Shown in pieces: positions 1 through 8,841 of a DNA stretch of 64,000 nucleotides. Under the pieces are notes generated by a model, which worked only from the letters and a program-made list of their open reading frames with translations, did not search any database and had not been told where the DNA came from. The stretch is taken from the NCBI RefSeq assembly GCF_000153105.1, contig NZ_CH672376.1, positions 814,856 to 878,855 on the forward strand, read 5' to 3'. Origin of the DNA: Blastopirellula marina DSM 3645. Lineage in GTDB: Bacteria > Planctomycetota > Planctomycetia > Pirellulales > Pirellulaceae. The position numbers were made by a program, and so were the translations under genes. Every line of letters begins with the position of its first letter. The first letter of the stretch is position 1.

Positions 1-1
1 C

Positions 2-3000
2 CAGTCCTCTGCGGCATTTAATCTGATCACGGAGACCTTCAAATACAGTTGGCAGGACGGACGTGTCGAAAATGTGACGTTGAGCAGAAAGAGCCAAGGA
101 AAGGAAGAAAACGTTTCTCGCGCCAACTACACCTATTATGGTGAGAACGAGGACCACGGATGCAAGGGGGACCTCAAGACTGTACAGTTCGAGTTCTGGA
201 ATGAAGGCTGGAAATCTCGCAAGGACACTCTGCAATATTTTGCTTATTACACTGACAAGAACAGCCCGTCGGCTTCAAACTCAACCTATGCCCAGGGAAT
301 GTTAAAGGCGATGGTGGGGGCTGATGCGTATCATCGCATGAAAGAGGCGGGGAAAGATCCTTTGAAAAATGGGCCCGAGAAATACTTTAGCGATCTCTGG
401 ATTGAGTATTACTCGGACGATAACAAGCAGGTTATCGCGAACAATAGCGCCCGCGCAACGAAACAGCTCGTCCGACGCATTAAATCCATCACCTTGGATC
501 GGAACGGACGGACATTCGAGTACAAATACGAGTTCAGCGAAACGAAAAACCCTGAAGAAGTTGGCAGTTGGTTTAGCACTAGCACGGAAACCCTGCCCAA
601 TTCTGCCCAAACGCTAGTCAGTTCGAACGCAGCCAATGAAACTCAAGTACACATACTTCACAATGATGTAAAGCTGCCCGTGGAGGCAATTTCACCAATT
701 AGAAGGAGTAGTCAGACTTACGCATTTTATAGGCCGCGTTTTGGTGAACTGAAATGGATCTCGACTCCGAATACGGGTTCAAAGTACTTTTTTTACCCAT
801 CTGGAGAGGTCGTTCAAGGATATAGCAGAAGCGGGTTGTGTATTGTCATAGATACGGAGGCATCTTCGCAGCTAGTCGAGAAGGTTAGGATAGTGAATGA
901 CAACCCGCAATTCGTGTCGGGCGCTATTGCCAGTGGGGCCAATGAAACGCAAGAGAATGAAGCCGACCCATCAATTCTTCATACCTTTTCTTATGACCCG
1001 CGAGAGAAGGAAGGAATTACATTTTACTACTTGACTAATGACGAGAATCCGAACTGCGACCTTAGCTATTGGTGGACCTGGGGATCCTCAGGACTTGCAG
1101 GGGCGTCAAGTTTAAGCGTCAACTTGCCGCCTGTTCCCAGGGATGAGAACGGTGACGCGCCGTCGGCTTCGACTGAGACTGTCTTCAATCAATTTGGCTT
1201 GCCGAAAAGCTCAACTGACGAACGAGGAGTCAAAACCTCGGCTAGCTACTACGATGAGCTCAGTGTTCCCAAGAAAATTGTCACGAGATCCTTAGAAGGC
1301 GAAGTTCTGACAACGGATTTGCGGGCGGATCAACTCGGCCGGATTACCAGGGCATTGGGACCGATTCACCGGGCCGTTACGAGTCCAGACAGCACGCGAA
1401 CAGAGAGAATCAGACGAGCCAATTGGACGATCTTCGATGATCTTGAGGGAGTCGCTATTTCGGCCGTCGGATTCCAGCGCGCAGGTGGTGATTTCCAGGT
1501 CATCAATCCGGTCTCTGCTTCGCAGTTTGATCGATCTGGCAGAATCCGACAGCAAATCAATGCGATGGTTCGCAATACGAATGCCCCGGATCGGATTCGA
1601 GCCAGCGACTTGGCTTCTGCTCGAACTTGGTGCCGGTCACGCGTGCTGGTGTACAACGACAAAAACCAACTAAAAGAAGAGCAAGTCTACTACGACATCG
1701 CTGCGGGCAAGAGTTTCACCACCTATTTCGAGGCGTACGATGAAATGTACAACCTCACCAACGCCGTCACCCCGGACGGAACCCGCTGGATCACTCAGTA
1801 CAACATGTTTGGGCAGCCAGAAAAAATTTGGTTAGGGGCCAAGTCAGCTGAAACGCTTACCACTGAATTTCGATATGACAACGAAAAACCTAACTTCGAC
1901 AACCCTGTTTACATAGGAAATCTCACTTCTGTTACACGATACGCTAAGCCAAACGAGAAGCGCGTCTTGAAGATGGTCTACGATTGGAAAAATCAACTCC
2001 ATCGGCAGGAGATCGTGAAAGATGAAGAACAGCAAGCCGACTCCGCTGAGGAATTTTTCTGGGACCTTGCCGGTCGGCTAAAAATCGAGTTGATTGAGAA
2101 GCGGCAAGGTATATCGAATTTCAGTTCTGCGACGGTTCCCAAATACGACTCTCGCGGATTTGTTTATCGGAAGAACTATTTGCGACAAAGCCAAGCTACT
2201 CCTTCCAATCTGGAGCTAGTCGAACAAATGACGGATTTAATTTGGAGGGACCAATCGGGCAACGCTGTCAAATATCGACCGGCAGGCAGCCTTGGCTATT
2301 TCAAGATGCAATACGATTCGCTCGGGCGGGAAAAGACGCGATTCTGGGCATACAACGAGCGTGCAAATTCGCCCCTCTCTCAAGCGATACAATTCAGTGT
2401 CGCTGATCTCGTTTTGGAGAAAAGCGACACTGAGTTCGACCCTCTGGGGCAACCTCGTCAAGTCACTGTGCAACATACTGGCCCCACGCAGCAAAACAGC
2501 TTCCGTGGACTCAATGAATTACCTGAGAACAGGACCGAGTACGCTCAGTCGTTCTTCGATCCTCTGGGCCGCGTGGTGGCAAGTGTTGACTACGGCACAG
2601 GGCAACCTATGGGCGGCGACTCAATCCCTCCCTCTACGGACTACACACTGGTCACACGCTATGTTTACAACGTTCGCGGTGAATTGGCCTTGGTGCAGTC
2701 CCCATCAGGAAAGCAGGTCCAAACGGAATTTGACGATGCGGGACGCGCTATCACCACGACAGAGTTGCAAGGACAGATACCACAACGGTTCACTCGTAAC
2801 CAACTTCTTCCCGATGGGCGGATCAAGTCGATTATCGTCCGAGATCCGCGCCGAGGGACTGATCAAACGGTTGTCCGGCTTCTGTATGGCCCCGAGAACT
2901 CGGATATTTCCTTCTACGTTCCGGATTATTCCCTTGTCGCCAAGAAAATTGACGCCGACGGCGCAGCAACCAGCTTTGGCTACAATCTGCAAGGGGAAGT

Positions 3001-5476
3001 GATCGGGATGCAGGACCCACGAGGGGATTTGCATGAATATCTCTATGACGAATATGGACGCCAGACAGACGATATTGTCCACTATTCCGGGCCTAGTACG
3101 AGCGAGGTCGACAATACAACCAGCCGAATCACGCGAGTATTTGATGATCTTGGTCGTCTCATCAAAATTCAGACTTTTGCGGATGCGGACGGCAAGATAG
3201 AGCTGACTTCCGTCGACCGAAGCTATACCGCCTTCAACCAGGTTAACCAGGAAACGACCTCGATCACAGGCTACGACTCCAAGTCCACTTCGATACAATT
3301 CGTCGGTCTAAGCGACCTGGAAAGCCCGGATGAAGTCGCGCGCGCGAATACAATTCGACCGACACAGTTGGAGTATCCCAGCCAGCGATCCATTCGCTAC
3401 GAATACGCAAGTCATGCGGATAACGACACGGGCAGGATTACGCGGATCCAGTTTCTCACGAAATCACAACAGCCCCTGTTCGACTACGCCTCCTATGTCT
3501 ACTGGGGGAGTGGTCAAATTTACCAGGTTCGCCTGGGGCATAGCACTTCTGATGGACTCGTGTTCAATCTTGATTTTCCGTCGGGGAAACGGTTTGGAGC
3601 CCTCGATTCCCTCGACCGTTTGCAAACACTGCGCTGGGTCCAGTCGGGCGATTCTCCAACCCTATTGCTGCAATTCAAGTATCAACACGATCGCAATTAC
3701 CTGATTTCAAATCGCGAAATGCGAAGCACCGCTGGCGTCGTCCAGCGAGATCAATTCGTCTACGATGGCTTGAATCGACTCAAAAAGTTTACACGTCAGG
3801 GCCAAGATCAGCAGGAGCAGTCTTGGTCATTGGATGCTCTTGGCAATTGGCGGAAATGGGATACTCGAAACGGCGCCTCAGAAAAATTGCTCCAAAGCCG
3901 GACCTATGGTCCAGGCGATCGAATCAAGTCGCTTACCAACGCGTCGCAAGAAACGCCATGGGCGCAGCCGGAGTACGACGAGGCAGGCAATCTGACCGCC
4001 TGCCCGAATCCCCAGCAACCGGAGGTTACTGAAAGAGTTACGTACGATGCCTGGAACCGCCCGGTTAAACTGACTTCCAGTTTGACGCGCCTTACCTACG
4101 ATGGGTTGGGAAGACTCGCCTTGCTCAGTTCAGGTGCTGAAAAGCGGCGTTTTACGTATTCGCCCGATTGGCGACTATTGGAGGAAGTGGTCACTCCCCA
4201 GGAAGGCGGAAGTTATCGCTATGAGTATATCTGGGGCATCCGCGGCCAGGATGATTTGATCTGCCGTGAACGATATAGCGACCTAAACCACATTCAGGAG
4301 CGGCTTTATTCGCTCTCCGACGCCAATGGGAACACTGTGCGTCTCATCCCCGAAGATGACGAAAGTCTGGACCGCCTGATTACCTACGATCCCTACGGCG
4401 CTCCCTCGAATCAAGGCGATTTCCGACAGCTGTTCGGCGGCTACTACTACGACTCCAATACGGGGCTGTATGTGGTTCGCAACCGGGTCTATCACCCGAA
4501 GCTGGGTCGCTGGCTCACCAAAGACCCGCTGGGGATGGTCGATGGACCAAATCTTTATGAGTATTGTGCGGGGGATCCGGTTAATTTTATTGATCCCAGT
4601 GGGACGGTATTCTTGACGGCCCTGACACTTAGCTTCTTAGGAACGCTTGCATATGCCGCCGCCACGACCGGGGCCGAGGAAGGCCCACCCGAATTCTATG
4701 AGGGGCTCGCTCCTCTTTGGGGACCAAGTCGCTCCGCTGGATATCATTTTTCAAAAGGCGAATGGGTCTGGGGAACACTAAATGCGATTATTGCTGTGGG
4801 AGATGTCTTCTTGGTTAGTTCACTACTAAGATCAGGAGGGCGAGCCTTTCTGACACTGGGGGCGAAGACATTAGGCCGCGAACTCGCTAGCGATGGTATT
4901 AGAACCGCTGGAAAAGAAGCCACTGAAGCAGCGTTGCGAGAGATTGCACATCAGCAGGCCGGCACTCTCAGCTTCCGGGCCAAGCTGTTTGTACAAAATC
5001 TGAGCGGATGGGCAGGAGGAAGGTTGTCAGGACGAACATATTCATGGGTTACGCGATCACAAATTGATGATGTGCTGGAAAAGTCAATCTTCGAATTGGT
5101 TCAACTCCGTAAAGGCTCTCGATTCTTGCCCCGCGTGGACCCAATCACAGGAACTGAGGGACTCAGGATCGTACTTCCACTTGGAGGAAAATGGTTGGCC
5201 AAAAATCTAGCTGGTGAGATTGTCCAACACGAATTATTGCATGTTAGCCAGTTTCTTCGAAACCCGGCGCTTGGAGCTTCGCAAGCGGCACTCCGAAACA
5301 GTCGATACGCCATTCTCAAGCCAAGATTTTGGTATGAATGGATTATCCACGAGTCCTTTCCGTCTTTCATTGGCTCTCCTCACGTTTACGTACCACCTTT
5401 AACCAATGTGGTGATTAAGTTGCCCTACGAGGGAGGCTGGAGATTGGATCCTGTCAGTCGAGCAAGATACCGATAA
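2..5476 (+). CDS. Rhs/YD-repeat polymorphic toxin with C-terminal HELLH metallopeptidase-like domain (5' partial)
   Basis: The frame is open to the left edge, so the true start is outside the window; the GTG at 74 is only the first internal start-like codon. Numbering residues from 74, the body is made of YD-type repeats (for example YDEYGRQTD, YDGLNRLKK, YDGLGRLALL), followed by the Rhs core near residues 1440-1510 with the signature GLYVVRNRVYHP, GRWLTKDPLG and the closing DPSG at 1507-1510. Rhs proteins form a hollow shell that encloses a variable C-terminal toxin and delivers it to competing cells. The roughly 290-residue C-terminus begins with a hydrophobic stretch and contains H1719-E-L-L-H1723, the zinc-binding HExxH motif of metallopeptidases. 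The toxin activity is inferred from this motif; the third zinc ligand cannot be assigned by eye. The IS element starts only 18 bp after the stop. Confidence 0.9.
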   Translation, partial: QSSAAFNLITETFKYSWQDGRVENVTLSRKSQGKEENVSRANYTYYGENEDHGCKGDLKTVQFEFWNEGWKSRKDTLQYFAYYTDKNSPSASNSTYAQGMLKAMVGADAYHRMKEAGKDPLKNGPEKYFSDLWIEYYSDDNKQVIANNSARATKQLVRRIKSITLDRNGRTFEYKYEFSETKNPEEVGSWFSTSTETLPNSAQTLVSSNAANETQVHILHNDVKLPVEAISPIRRSSQTYAFYRPRFGELKWISTPNTGSKYFFYPSGEVVQGYSRSGLCIVIDTEASSQLVEKVRIVNDNPQFVSGAIASGANETQENEADPSILHTFSYDPREKEGITFYYLTNDENPNCDLSYWWTWGSSGLAGASSLSVNLPPVPRDENGDAPSASTETVFNQFGLPKSSTDERGVKTSASYYDELSVPKKIVTRSLEGEVLTTDLRADQLGRITRALGPIHRAVTSPDSTRTERIRRANWTIFDDLEGVAISAVGFQRAGGDFQVINPVSASQFDRSGRIRQQINAMVRNTNAPDRIRASDLASARTWCRSRVLVYNDKNQLKEEQVYYDIAAGKSFTTYFEAYDEMYNLTNAVTPDGTRWITQYNMFGQPEKIWLGAKSAETLTTEFRYDNEKPNFDNPVYIGNLTSVTRYAKPNEKRVLKMVYDWKNQLHRQEIVKDEEQQADSAEEFFWDLAGRLKIELIEKRQGISNFSSATVPKYDSRGFVYRKNYLRQSQATPSNLELVEQMTDLIWRDQSGNAVKYRPAGSLGYFKMQYDSLGREKTRFWAYNERANSPLSQAIQFSVADLVLEKSDTEFDPLGQPRQVTVQHTGPTQQNSFRGLNELPENRTEYAQSFFDPLGRVVASVDYGTGQPMGGDSIPPSTDYTLVTRYVYNVRGELALVQSPSGKQVQTEFDDAGRAITTTELQGQIPQRFTRNQLLPDGRIKSIIVRDPRRGTDQTVVRLLYGPENSDISFYVPDYSLVAKKIDADGAATSFGYNLQGEVIGMQDPRGDLHEYLYDEYGRQTDDIVHYSGPSTSEVDNTTSRITRVFDDLGRLIKIQTFADADGKIELTSVDRSYTAFNQVNQETTSITGYDSKSTSIQFVGLSDLESPDEVARANTIRPTQLEYPSQRSIRYEYASHADNDTGRITRIQFLTKSQQPLFDYASYVYWGSGQIYQVRLGHSTSDGLVFNLDFPSGKRFGALDSLDRLQTLRWVQSGDSPTLLLQFKYQHDRNYLISNREMRSTAGVVQRDQFVYDGLNRLKKFTRQGQDQQEQSWSLDALGNWRKWDTRNGASEKLLQSRTYGPGDRIKSLTNASQETPWAQPEYDEAGNLTACPNPQQPEVTERVTYDAWNRPVKLTSSLTRLTYDGLGRLALLSSGAEKRRFTYSPDWRLLEEVVTPQEGGSYRYEYIWGIRGQDDLICRERYSDLNHIQERLYSLSDANGNTVRLIPEDDESLDRLITYDPYGAPSNQGDFRQLFGGYYYDSNTGLYVVRNRVYHPKLGRWLTKDPLGMVDGPNLYEYCAGDPVNFIDPSGTVFLTALTLSFLGTLAYAAATTGAEEGPPEFYEGLAPLWGPSRSAGYHFSKGEWVWGTLNAIIAVGDVFLVSSLLRSGGRAFLTLGAKTLGRELASDGIRTAGKEATEAALREIAHQQAGTLSFRAKLFVQNLSGWAGGRLSGRTYSWVTRSQIDDVLEKSIFELVQLRKGSRFLPRVDPITGTEGLRIVLPLGGKWLAKNLAGEIVQHELLHVSQFLRNPALGASQAALRNSRYAILKPRFWYEWIIHESFPSFIGSPHVYVPPLTNVVIKLPYEGGWRLDPVSRARYR

Positions 5477-5494
5477 GAAGCTCGGCGAATCTAG

Positions 5495-5509
5495 GCTCTG
5501 TCAGAAAAC
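5495..5509 (+). repeat. IS left terminal inverted repeat
   Basis: GCTCTGTCAGAAAAC, identical to the reverse complement of 6420-6434 and shared with both ends of the MITE at 7027-7145. Confidence 0.9.
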
Positions 5510-5510
5510 C

Positions 5511-6345
5511 CTAATAAGTCATTAATTTCAAGTATCGTTGAATGAACGCCATCTTCACCATTCCGAGAAAATTCGTGGCGAGTTTCTCGAAGCGGGTTTG
5601 GACGCGACGACATTCTTTTAACCAGCCGATGAGTCGCTCGATGATGTTGCGACGGCGATATTTCTCGCGATCGAATTCAACGAATCGGGCGGAACGGTCT
5701 TCGTCTTCTTTGCTCGGGATGACTGGCAAGATTCCCTCTTCGATCAGGTACTCGTCAATCCAATCCGCACGGTACCCTTTGTCGCCAGCGAGGAACACGG
5801 GCCAGATCGCTTCGTCTCGTTCATCACCACAGACCTCGCAGCCGTCGAGAAGTTCTTCCAGAAACTGCGACTCGTGTCGTTGGCCAGGCGACAAACAGGC
5901 ATGCAACGGATTTCCTTGGGAATCGCACAACAGATGCAATTTCGTGCTAAACCCGCCGCGAGAACGACCTAACGCCTCATCGCTAGCTGCGTCACTGCGT
6001 CCCTTTTTTAGCCCCCGCCGCACAGCGAGCCGCACGAATGTTGGTTCCATCGACGCACCACAACTCTTCGTCGATCGCTTCCGCATCAACGTGCGCGGCA
6101 CGCAGCAAATCGAGGATTTCATCGAGGGTTCCGTCGGCGTTCCAGGTGGTGAACAAATCATAGACAGTTCCCCACTTGCCGTACTTTTCGGGCAAGTCGC
6201 GCTACGGAGCGCCGGTTCGCAAGATCCACAAAATGCCATCGACGACCTTGCGCCGCGAAACGCGCGGGCGACCAGTCGCGGCCGGCGGAGGAAAGATATC
6301 GCGAATCAATTCCCATTGATCATTCGTAAGTCGATGCCGTTCCAT
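5511..6345 (-). pseudogene. IS5-family DDE transposase, disrupted by an amber codon and a frameshift
   Basis: Reading starts at ATG 6345 (or in-frame ATG 6357) as MERHRLTNDQWELI, a typical IS5-type transposase N-terminus. Codon 48 is TAG (6204-6202) inside GAP-stop-RDLPEKYGKW, where relatives usually carry tryptophan. The frame continues through the first catalytic Asp (CVDGTNIRA) to a run of six A's (complement of 6004-6009) and stops shortly after. The second half is read in another frame (5511-6239) and holds the other DDE residues: Asp in AGDKGYRADW and Glu in RRNIIERLIGWLK. Removing one A from the run restores a continuous AKKGRSDAASDEALG reading. The frame change therefore fits a one-base insertion, or +1/-2 slippage, rather than a classic -1 programmed shift. 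The nonsense codon makes an active enzyme unlikely. Confidence 0.85.
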
Positions 6346-6419
6346 AAATACCTCCATGGGTGGAAAGAGAAAGCGTCTCTTTCAAGCCTTCGAGGTTGGG
6401 CGGCAGAAGTCAAATTTTC

Positions 6420-6434
6420 GTTTTCTGACAGAGC
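6420..6434 (-). repeat. IS right terminal inverted repeat
   Basis: Reverse complement of the left terminal repeat at 5495-5509 over all 15 bases. CTAG follows directly outside it. Confidence 0.9.
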
Positions 6435-6481
6435 CTAGCCCATTTTTGACGCCTGTGCAATTCGGCTTTCGGATCATTGCT

Positions 6482-6961
6482 ATGATGCTCGACATGTTTT
6501 CAGGATTCTCGTTGATGATGGCTTTTACGGGAGCTATATTTTTCAATGGTGTCTTTCTATATCGCTCCCTAACGATTTTACTAGAGAACTTTGGAGCTGA
6601 TATCCATCGTACGGACTGTTTTCTGTTTATCATTACAGCAGTGATCACTTCTGCGACAGTGCTCGGTTTTTACGAAATAGTATTATCTGTGAATATATCT
6701 TTTTACGTGGGTGGAAAGAATGATGATCTTGACAATCATATAGAACATGCGTCGCGTGCTCTTTTATTTACCAGCATTCTATTCTACGTGCCTTATTTCG
6801 TTATTCTGAATACCGTGGCCAGGCCGCTTGCGGATGACTCGCTTTTTAAAAGCATTTGTTGGCTGGCATTCCTTCCTGTTTGGATCATTACTGGAACTCT
6901 GCTTTACGAAGCAGTCCTCCGAGCAGCCAGGCTGTTGAGTGCTCTCCGTAATACAAAATGA
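6482..6961 (+). CDS. small four-helix membrane protein, candidate immunity protein of the upstream Rhs toxin
   Basis: The start is one of two adjacent ATGs (6482 or 6485); the frame upstream belongs to the IS end, so earlier starts are not credible. The product is about 159 residues with four hydrophobic segments, near residues 5-32, 45-70, 92-113 and 125-148, and no recognised family motif. If the IS and one CTAG copy are removed, this gene would begin about 62 bp after the Rhs stop codon, which is where a cognate immunity gene normally sits. An immunity role is inferred from position only. It is bounded by the IS on the left and the MITE on the right. Confidence 0.6.
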   Translation: MMLDMFSGFSLMMAFTGAIFFNGVFLYRSLTILLENFGADIHRTDCFLFIITAVITSATVLGFYEIVLSVNISFYVGGKNDDLDNHIEHASRALLFTSILFYVPYFVILNTVARPLADDSLFKSICWLAFLPVWIITGTLLYEAVLRAARLLSALRNTK

Positions 6962-7026
6962 ATCTACTGCTTGGCAGCCAACTGGCTGCGGCACGGCTAT
7001 CGCGCACTCTAGGCAATTTAGCCTAG

Positions 7027-7145
7027 GCTCTGTCAGAAAACGCTAATAGTTGGCTTTTATAGATGATCCTGAACCCTGGTTTTTCCGAGACTTTTCACTT
7101 CGCAAGTTCCGATTTTCAGGCGATTTAGCTGTTTTCTGACAGAGC
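7027..7145. mobile_element. 119-bp MITE related to the adjacent IS5-type element
   Basis: The segment has 15-bp terminal inverted repeats (7027-7041 and 7131-7145) identical to those of the IS at 5495-6434, and is flanked by CTAG at 7023-7026 and 7146-7149. The first 25 bases of both elements match except for about two positions. It holds no ORF of note, so it is a non-autonomous miniature element that would be mobilised by the same transposase type. Confidence 0.85.
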
Positions 7146-7212
7146 CTAGCGCGGCAAGCGAATCTTTGCGACAATCGTTCTCCAACTGAACACTTTTCAG
7201 CGGGAGATTGGC

Positions 7213-7425
7213 GTGGCGAAGAAAGGGAAGAAGAAGCGGATCACGAAACGGGTTGTCGCCGAGGCGGAACTTCGGGAATTGGCGAAATATTTTCAGTCGC
7301 TTGACGACTCGCGGTCGCATGTGAATCAGCGACATAAGTTGGTCAATGTCGTGCTCATTGCGATGTGCGCCGTGATCGCCGGTGCGGACGGGCCGACGGC
7401 GATTGAGTGGTTGGCCGGACGGTTA
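7213..7425 (+). pseudogene. ISAs1-family (H-repeat) transposase, N-terminal fragment
   Basis: From GTG 7213 the frame gives a Lys-rich start, then ELRELAKYFQSLDDSRS and a hydrophobic run ending in GADGPTAIEWLA. This matches the N-terminal domain found on ISAs1 transposases (the DDE_Tnp_1-associated domain). Homology stops near 7425 and the reading frame ends at 7440, so only about 70 of the usual 350 or more residues remain. Downstream sequence switches abruptly to an Rhs C-terminal fragment, which marks a deletion junction. ISAs1/H-rpt elements are established companions of Rhs loci in enterobacteria. Confidence 0.75.
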
Positions 7426-7888
7426 CAGTTACCGACATAATCTCAATGAAGGCAATTTTGGCGGGGCAATTTTTGATGCGGTTGGAATCACGACTGACCT
7501 GATCGCTTTGGCGATTCCAATAATCCCAGGTGGTGCAGGAGTGGCCCTCGATGCGACAAGAGGGGTCCGTGCAATTGGCCGATTCTCGGATGTCGTGAAA
7601 ACTGCTGATTTTGGTGCGAACGCCTATCAATCCTATGACGCATATCAGCAAGGAGACTATCTTGGAACGGCTCTTGGTGCATTTGGCATGGGAGTAAGGG
7701 TGAGGCAGGTCGATTTCATGTCGTTCCGGTGATTTGTGCCAGGTTCACATAGTCGCTGCATGACTAGACGGCAGCCGACTCGGATACCTTTGGTTTGGAA
7801 GTCCGGCGGGTTTGAAGATTATTGGCGCCGAATTCGCCCTTGGCGCATCGCTGGCTGGCAGTCATTTTTGGGGGACCGACATCGATGA
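7424..7888 (+). pseudogene. orphan Rhs C-terminal (pre-toxin/toxin) remnant
   Basis: The frame entered near 7424 reads YRHNLNEGNFGGAIFDAVG, followed by the Gly/Ala-rich hydrophobic stretch AIPIIPGGAGVALDATRG and AYQQGDYLGTALGAFGMG. This is the usual pre-toxin layout after an Rhs core. There is no core or start codon ahead of it, because the upstream side is an ISAs1 fragment. The frame has a TGA at 7730-7732, but the same frame then stays open for 51 more codons and ends at TGA 7886-7888, overlapping the next gene's ATG by the ATGA arrangement common in toxin-immunity pairs. I read it as a displaced, decayed toxin tip. The nature of the toxin is not recognisable. Confidence 0.6.
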
Positions 7889-8322
7889 ATGAAGAACCGT
7901 CGAAGACCTATGTCGTCTTTCGGAGCGCTCTTTTCAGCTTCGCATGGCCAAAGGAAGGTCCTGATCTTGCACCTCCGTGGGGAAAGGATTGTGCTGCATT
8001 TGTCAAAGAAAGACTTCGAGCATTTGATGAAGTTACAAGCATTAACGGTCCTCACCAAGACGAATCAGCCTGGACGTTAGACGTAATTTTGGGCGGCGAG
8101 CGCTACGAGTTGCATGTTCACTGGGCTCTGATCGATGAGCCTCCTGTAGATTGTTGGGTGATTCAAGTTTACCCGGTAATGGGACTCATCGGCTGGTTGT
8201 TTAGGCGACCATTGCAACACTTCTCCAAGTTACTGAAGAACGTTTCCCAAATCTTGGAAACTACCGAAGGAATTAGCGATGTACAGTGGATGAATTTCGA
8301 GGAGTTCTCGAACGTTTATTGA
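7885..8322 (+). CDS. hypothetical cytosolic protein, candidate orphan immunity protein
   Basis: The start is ATG 7885, which overlaps the stop of the preceding toxin remnant; upstream in-frame codons belong to that remnant region. The product is 145 residues, soluble and acidic, with no signal peptide and no family I can name with confidence. It is rich in Trp and aromatic residues (SFAWPKEGPDL, VHWALIDEPPVDCW). Its place directly after an Rhs C-terminal piece makes an immunity role the best guess. Orphan immunity genes commonly outlive their toxins. Confidence 0.55.
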   Translation: MNEEPSKTYVVFRSALFSFAWPKEGPDLAPPWGKDCAAFVKERLRAFDEVTSINGPHQDESAWTLDVILGGERYELHVHWALIDEPPVDCWVIQVYPVMGLIGWLFRRPLQHFSKLLKNVSQILETTEGISDVQWMNFEEFSNVY

Positions 8323-8841
8323 TACGGGATCATCCTGTACCAAAATGAAAATCCACAGTTCGAATCTCGGTCAGTGTGACGAACAGTTGACGATCCAGAC
8401 ATTCGTCGAGTAGACGACTCTGGATCTCTTGCTTCAAACGCTCAGGCATGTTGGTCGTCCGCAGACGACGGCGATGTTCGACCACGCGTGGGTTTTGCAA
8501 CTCGGCCTGTCGACGCGTGACGCCGCCATTGCCGATAGGCGCTCTTTGAATTATTGCAACCACCATGTTCGCTGTGGAGAAGGGCACGAATCGGTCAAGA
8601 GATTGGGTAGAGACTATGCATGTCGAGGAAGTGGTAGATGCCGATTTTTCTGAATATCTCGACATCGAAGCGGGCTGGAATCGCTTGGGAAAATTTTTTG
8701 GGTTTGAAATCGCAAATTTCACGTGTATTGTGAGATCTAACCCGAATTAGTCGCCCGGGGCAACGAGCAGTTATATGTCGCGACAATTCCATGATTGTCT
8801 AGGGCTCGTTCTAACTCCGAAGAGTGAATTGAAAGTATCCG
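8323..8841. other. gene-poor spacer with possible ORF relics
   Basis: No intact gene is recognised. A minus-strand frame (8330-8722) ends in a polar segment rich in Arg and Glu (MPERLKQEIQSRLLDECLD) that looks more protein-like than its start. A plus-strand frame (8565-8750) gives 61 residues with an acidic, folded-looking tail. Both may be relics of immunity or transposon genes, but neither could be assigned. The segment also carries the upstream region of jetA. Confidence 0.4.
8776..8785. promoter_or_regulatory. 10-bp perfect palindrome upstream of jetA
   Basis: TGTCGCGACA is self-complementary and lies 57 bp before the jetA start codon. It could be an operator or a chance palindrome; no partner regulator gene is adjacent. 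Confidence 0.25.

Larger units (their letters stand above)
5495..6434 (-). mobile_element. IS5-family insertion sequence with CTAG target duplication
   Basis: A 940-bp element is bounded by 15-bp perfect inverted repeats GCTCTGTCAGAAAAC (5495-5509, and its reverse complement at 6420-6434). It is flanked by the tetranucleotide CTAG on both sides (5491-5494 and 6435-6438), the short palindromic target duplication expected of the IS5/IS427-type group. The single transposase lies on the minus strand and is damaged, so the copy is probably not autonomous. It is inserted between the Rhs toxin gene and the small membrane-protein gene. Confidence 0.9.

Noticed and set aside
921-2700. Possible CRISPR or short direct repeats inside the Rhs gene
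   Set aside because: Similar words come from YD-repeat codons (TAC GA...); spacing is irregular and there are no identical repeat units.
2292-3298. Open frames of 197-236 codons on both strands inside the Rhs gene
   Set aside because: The Rhs frame has clear YD repeats throughout; the others are shadows.
5542-6438. Long plus-strand frame across the IS
   Set aside because: It is the antisense shadow of the transposase and includes the IS end; composition is Arg/Ser-rich with no family pattern.
8345-8375. tRNA T-arm-like GTTCGAATC
   Set aside because: No matching T-stem, acceptor stem or anticodon arm around it.
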